DNA of 64,000 nucleotides from Humulus lupulus (Eukaryota > Streptophyta > Magnoliopsida > Rosales > Cannabaceae): NCBI RefSeq assembly GCF_963169125.1, contig NC_084800.1:150222397-150286396 (forward strand), in the 5' to 3' direction. Below, piece after piece: positions 60,131-64,000 of this stretch. Each line of letters opens with the position of its first letter. Within the stretch, counting starts at the first letter, position 1. The notes beneath the pieces were generated by a model. The model was given only the letters and a program-made list of their open reading frames with translations. It was not told where the DNA came from and made no database searches. The translations under genes and the position numbers were made by a program.

Positions 60131-61632
60131 ATCCATTTATTTCATCAAGGGGTCAAACCTTTTTTCCTTGGCGAATTTTTGGCATCCACACCAAGCTTAA
60201 ACAACACTTGTTGAATATCTTTAACGAAGTATTTTCTACCCATAATATCTTGAAACTCCACATTCAACACTAAATCCATTAAATTCATCTTATTTAACAA
60301 GTTTCTTCTCATTTCACTCCATATTATCTACTTCACCATTAAAACTTGAAACAACATGAATCTTCACAACCTAAAGTAAAACACTCAAATAATATCTTAA
60401 ATTACTCTTTGACTAACCTAAAATCAACTCAACATTAAGCAGGTTTATATTTAGAACATAAAAATTGTGTTCATTCTTTGGGTAGGAAAAAACTCATTTT
60501 TCTCGAGAAGTTAAAAATCGACACTCAAGCCAAAGGAAAAATAACCTACCCATAGCCTAAAATATAATTTCTTACCACTATAATACATTATTTTCCCATA
60601 AAACTCATCAAAAAAAAAAAACTCAGAAAATATAAAGAACACAACCACGGTTTCTTGACATTTTTTCAAAAAAAAAAAACAAAAAATCAATATTCATTCC
60701 TAGTTTTCGCTGGAATTTTGAAGAAATTAAGAAATTGGGAGTTGAAGACTTACTCTAATTGCTAATCAATAAAGAACTTGCGAAAACAATAGCTGGAAAA
60801 TTTTCAATTAATTCTTTGTTGTTTTTGGGTTTTTTGCCGTTTGGGAGCTTAAGTGAACAAGAATAATAGAAAAGAGATTGAAAAATAAAGGGTTTTTTAA
60901 AAAGAGAAGAGGGGTTAGGTGGAAAATTGGTTTTTTCACTTTGGAAAAGGTGTACCCGTCGGTATAATTTTCTAAAATGGTAATTACTACTTTTTGATTT
61001 CCTAATGATGGTGGAATGTAAAAAGGAAATACAATAATATTAGCATGTTGAATGGGTTCTGATCGAGTAAAGTTTATCCAGTATTGGTTGCACTATAATA
61101 AACTTGGGGATAAAATATTATCCTAATTTTTGGCATGATGATGTGGCTGTAAAGACACTTGGCTACATAAAGGTACATACAACATTAACACTGGTTGATA
61201 TGTGGTTGATATGTCACAACTTGGAAAATAAATTCAAAGTTAAACTCGTTAGCGGAGCTGGTCAACAATTATCACCATGGTCGACATGTGGTTGTTCGAT
61301 ACATAGCTAATGGAGCACAATGGTGATTACACGGTACTCATTCAACTTATTCCGTATTTACTAGTTTTACATGTATTTTTATTATTTATATATAATTTTC
61401 ATGATTTAAAGGCCCAAGACACTTTTTATGGCCCATTTATAATTTGTAATGCCAGTGAGCCTATAAATAATAGACTCACATTGCCATCTATTATTCATGC
61501 ACACTCTTATACACTCAAACTTTATCAAATAGTAAAAACATCTTAGACTTGAGAAACTCAGTTGATTCAAATTCATTTGATCTTGAGTTTAAAGTCCATT
61601 ATTCAATAAAAGTGTCAAGGGAACGTAGGGCA
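60131..61632. other. Unassigned AT-rich DNA
   Basis: A-rich and T-rich blocks, poly-A runs near 60609 and 60671, and short frames (for example 61104-61310 and 61310-61546) with no recognisable motif. I see no gene, LTR boundary or target repeat here. Confidence 0.5.
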
Positions 61633-62495
61633 TGTTGAAAAGTATAATGGTTAAGTCTTTTAACATAAAGTGGTGGAAAATACTTAACGATTTTGCATAA
61701 TGATGATGTGATATTTGAGTTTTTGTTGTAAAATTTTAAAAAATAAAAATTATGGGTCTGAAGTGATACAATGATGTATCTGAGCGTGCTCAAAATGTTT
61801 GGGAGCATTTGGATGTGTTTAAGACCTATTTTGAACATGTTGGGCAATCATTATGGCGAAAACTTTCCATCTTGGAGGCAACGCGTTGTGTGGGGTTGGA
61901 AATCCCTAAATTATGTGACTGGCAATGTATCGCCTAATAGTAGGTGATGTGTTGCCTAAGAGGTGTCGTATCGCTTACTAGCAAGCGACGCGTCACCTGA
62001 CCTGCTTATATGATCCGTACAGATTATGTGTTTTGGCTCCAAAATTCAAATTAAATTCTCTAATCCCATTGGTAAACAATAATGATAGTGCTTACACTAT
62101 AAATAAGTATTAATAGAGTTGAAAAGCCTTATTTTCTCTATGTAGCTTTCTAAAAGCACTTATTTTCTCCAACAAACTCACCAAGAATTGCTTGACTTGT
62201 GTGAGTTTCAAAGGCTTGTTGAATCCCACATCTCATTCCATTATTAAGAAGCTTCAAGCAACTTCGAGAAGGCTTAGAATAGAGATTTTGGACAGAGATA
62301 CTCCTCGTGTATAATCCTTTTGACGTTCCCCCAAGTTTGAAGACTCAATTTTTCAATTCAAATGTTGTTTCTCTCTAAAACCCTAATTCCCTGAGATAAG
62401 AGTTCCCCATTATAATTTTGTAATTTTATCTTTGATAGTTCTATTATATATTATGTGAGGATTCCATTATCAAAGAAGTGTAATTTCACTTTCCA
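61633..62495 (+). mobile_element. Solo LTR or LTR remnant related to copia C
   Basis: Starts TGTTGAAAAGTATAATGG and follows the order of the copia C LTR: AGTGATGCA-like text, GGAGCATTTGGA, clustered GCGATGTATCGCC-like motifs (61925-61995), TATAAATAAG, then CACTTTCC near 62493. Strongly diverged; no target repeat found. Confidence 0.55.
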
Positions 62496-63226
62496 CTTTA
62501 AATCATTTTCGATATTTTACCTTAATCATTGATTTTTCAAGATTATCCTTCATACTATGCATGTGATTCTTGATTAATCTCTAGGATTTCTATTGTTGAG
62601 TTTATTCATGTTATTCATTGTTTATTTAAAGTGTGTAGGTCATTACTAATTCTTGGGGCCTAACCACTATATATTCTAGTATTTTTTTTCTTATTATTGT
62701 TTAGTTCTCAAATTAATTATCATTGGCTATTACTGTGGTCAACAATGAGAAGGGTCCAACATTAGGTAATTAATTCACGAAAATAGCTTGGTTTTTCTTT
62801 GATACATCCCTAAATTCAATTCATTTTTAAATATGTAGTTTTATGCATATTAAAATGGTTATTGTTGAAATTTTGTTGTTATGCTGCTTTTTTATAGTTC
62901 CAAAGAGTATTATTGATATTTTTCAAAATGATAATATTTTTCCAAGTGTTGATTTGTTTTTAGGAAAAAAAGAAACCTGCTTTTATATTTGAACACCCAA
63001 CCGAGCTCGACCTAACCTAGCCAAAAATGCAAAACTTGAATCTAAGAAATTGAATTTTTTTTTAACATCCATTCATACCACCACATTTTATAAAAAATAG
63101 GGAAAATCCAAACTTGAAACCCAACCCATGTGCACCCCTACTATAGTGTAAAATAAAACTTTTGTTATAATTTCTCAATTATGCTCTTAAGTAGAAGGTA
63201 GACATAGGAAGGTCATTTACTTAATT
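62496..63226. other. Unassigned AT-rich DNA
   Basis: T-rich, no reading frame of note and no repeat structure visible. Confidence 0.5.
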
Positions 63227-64000
63227 TGTAACGACCCAAATTCACTAATAAGGCTTAAGGGCCTTGATTAGTGTGCCAGGAGGGCATGATGAGAATTATG
63301 TGTGATGATTATGATTACGATGCAAGATTATGATTTTAAGCATGTTATATGACTATGTGAATTATATTATGTGATAATTATGATGTGTGAATCGTACCAC
63401 GTGGGTGCTGTGATACTAGTGTGATGCACGTGCCGAGACGGTCCTAGAAAGCTAGATAGTGGTAACTGGTAATTTGGTAACCTGTGTAACTATTAGTAAC
63501 TATAGAGAGTAACAAGTTTTATGGGGAAAGTGGTAGAATTGCAAAGCTGGTGAAAAGACAAGTGTACCCTTGAGGCTTAGTTAGAAAAGGATATTTGAGG
63601 AAGGTTAAAAAGGTCTTTTGGCAGTAATATAGAATCTTTGGCTGAGGGAAAAAGATATGTACGATTTATTATGCTAAGTAAAGCTGAAGTTAAGTCTTGG
63701 AAGGCTAGAAAGGTCAAGAAGGAAAGGGAGAATCAAGAACCTAAGAGGCAAGGTGGGAGAGGAACTGAACTGAGTTCCTTGAGGCTAGAGAAGGGCTTAA
63801 GGGGGTGGAATCAAGCATATATCAAGGTTTATACTGAGGTAAGGGATTGGTCTCTATTTTGTTAAGTTCTGAATTTGGTTTCTGAAAGAATTGAGTGATA
63901 GCCATGGTTTTTCTTGTATGGAGTTCAGCTGGTTTGTTAAGGTGGAATTCAGCTCAAGCTTGGATTGGAGGAAGCTCAGGTCGAATTTCTGTTTGAGGTA
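63227..64000 (+). mobile_element. Start of a K-family LTR, cut by the window edge
   Basis: Begins TGTAACGACCC and shares AATAAGGCTTAAGGGCCTTG with solo LTR K at 38765. The 75-codon frame at 63638-63865 is Lys/Glu-rich, has no domain and lies in the LTR. Confidence 0.75.

Overview
This window looks like a gene-poor, transposon-packed stretch of a flowering-plant genome, most likely a dicot with a large genome. The evidence is Ty3/gypsy (Tat-type) and Ty1/copia LTR retrotransposons with plant-type primer sites, a Cassandra TRIM carrying 5S-rRNA-like LTRs, foldback DNA elements, AT-rich intron-like DNA and one clear plant nuclear exon. I cannot name the species. There is no bacterial-style operon, phage or CRISPR array.

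Host part (1-5962 and 17613 to about 19240). Two inverted-repeat DNA elements (1-228 and 245-1046) precede AT-rich DNA that resembles a 5' leader and introns. One intact 241-bp exon (17619-17859) encodes 80 residues of a NARROW LEAF1 (NAL1)-like trypsin-fold protease. A Tat-type Ty3/gypsy element (A, 5963-17612, minus strand, two 596-bp LTRs, target duplication GTCTA) sits immediately before this exon, inside its splice acceptor. The pyrimidine tract lies on the far side of the element, 11.65 kb from its AG.

Element A carries a broken gag-pol on the minus strand. On the opposite strand is a spliced accessory gene (6787-10085) with its own TATA box, four phase-consistent coding exons, a 'putative gypsy type transposon' domain and a coiled coil.

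Region 19248-33725 is a decayed minus-strand copia element (J). A solo LTR (L, 20773-22723) and a younger plus-strand Tat element (B, 22811-33023, target duplication ATAAT) split it. B keeps gag, a scrap of protease and the same antisense accessory gene, but has lost reverse transcriptase and integrase. Its LTRs contain 35-bp minisatellites of exactly 25 and 29 units.

Region 33726-60130 is a nest. A minus-strand Tat element (H) has its gag split by a plus-strand copia element (C, 37240-58306). C is itself split by a solo LTR (K, 38765-41134) and by a long LTR (D, 43594-56074). D contains a gypsy-derived non-coding element (E, from 45997) and a Cassandra TRIM (54369-55184). Another solo LTR (M, 34551-36465) lies to the left.

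From 60131 to 64000 there is mostly unassigned AT-rich DNA, one copia-type LTR (about 61633-62495) and the start of another K-family LTR (63227 to window end).

What stands out: the strike on the NAL1-like splice site, the antisense spliced gene shared by two oppositely oriented Tat elements, the strictly 35-bp LTR minisatellite, a palindromic motif shared by unrelated LTR families, and the Cassandra copy whose flanks do not match. I found no intact autonomous element and no evidence of a new defence-type system.
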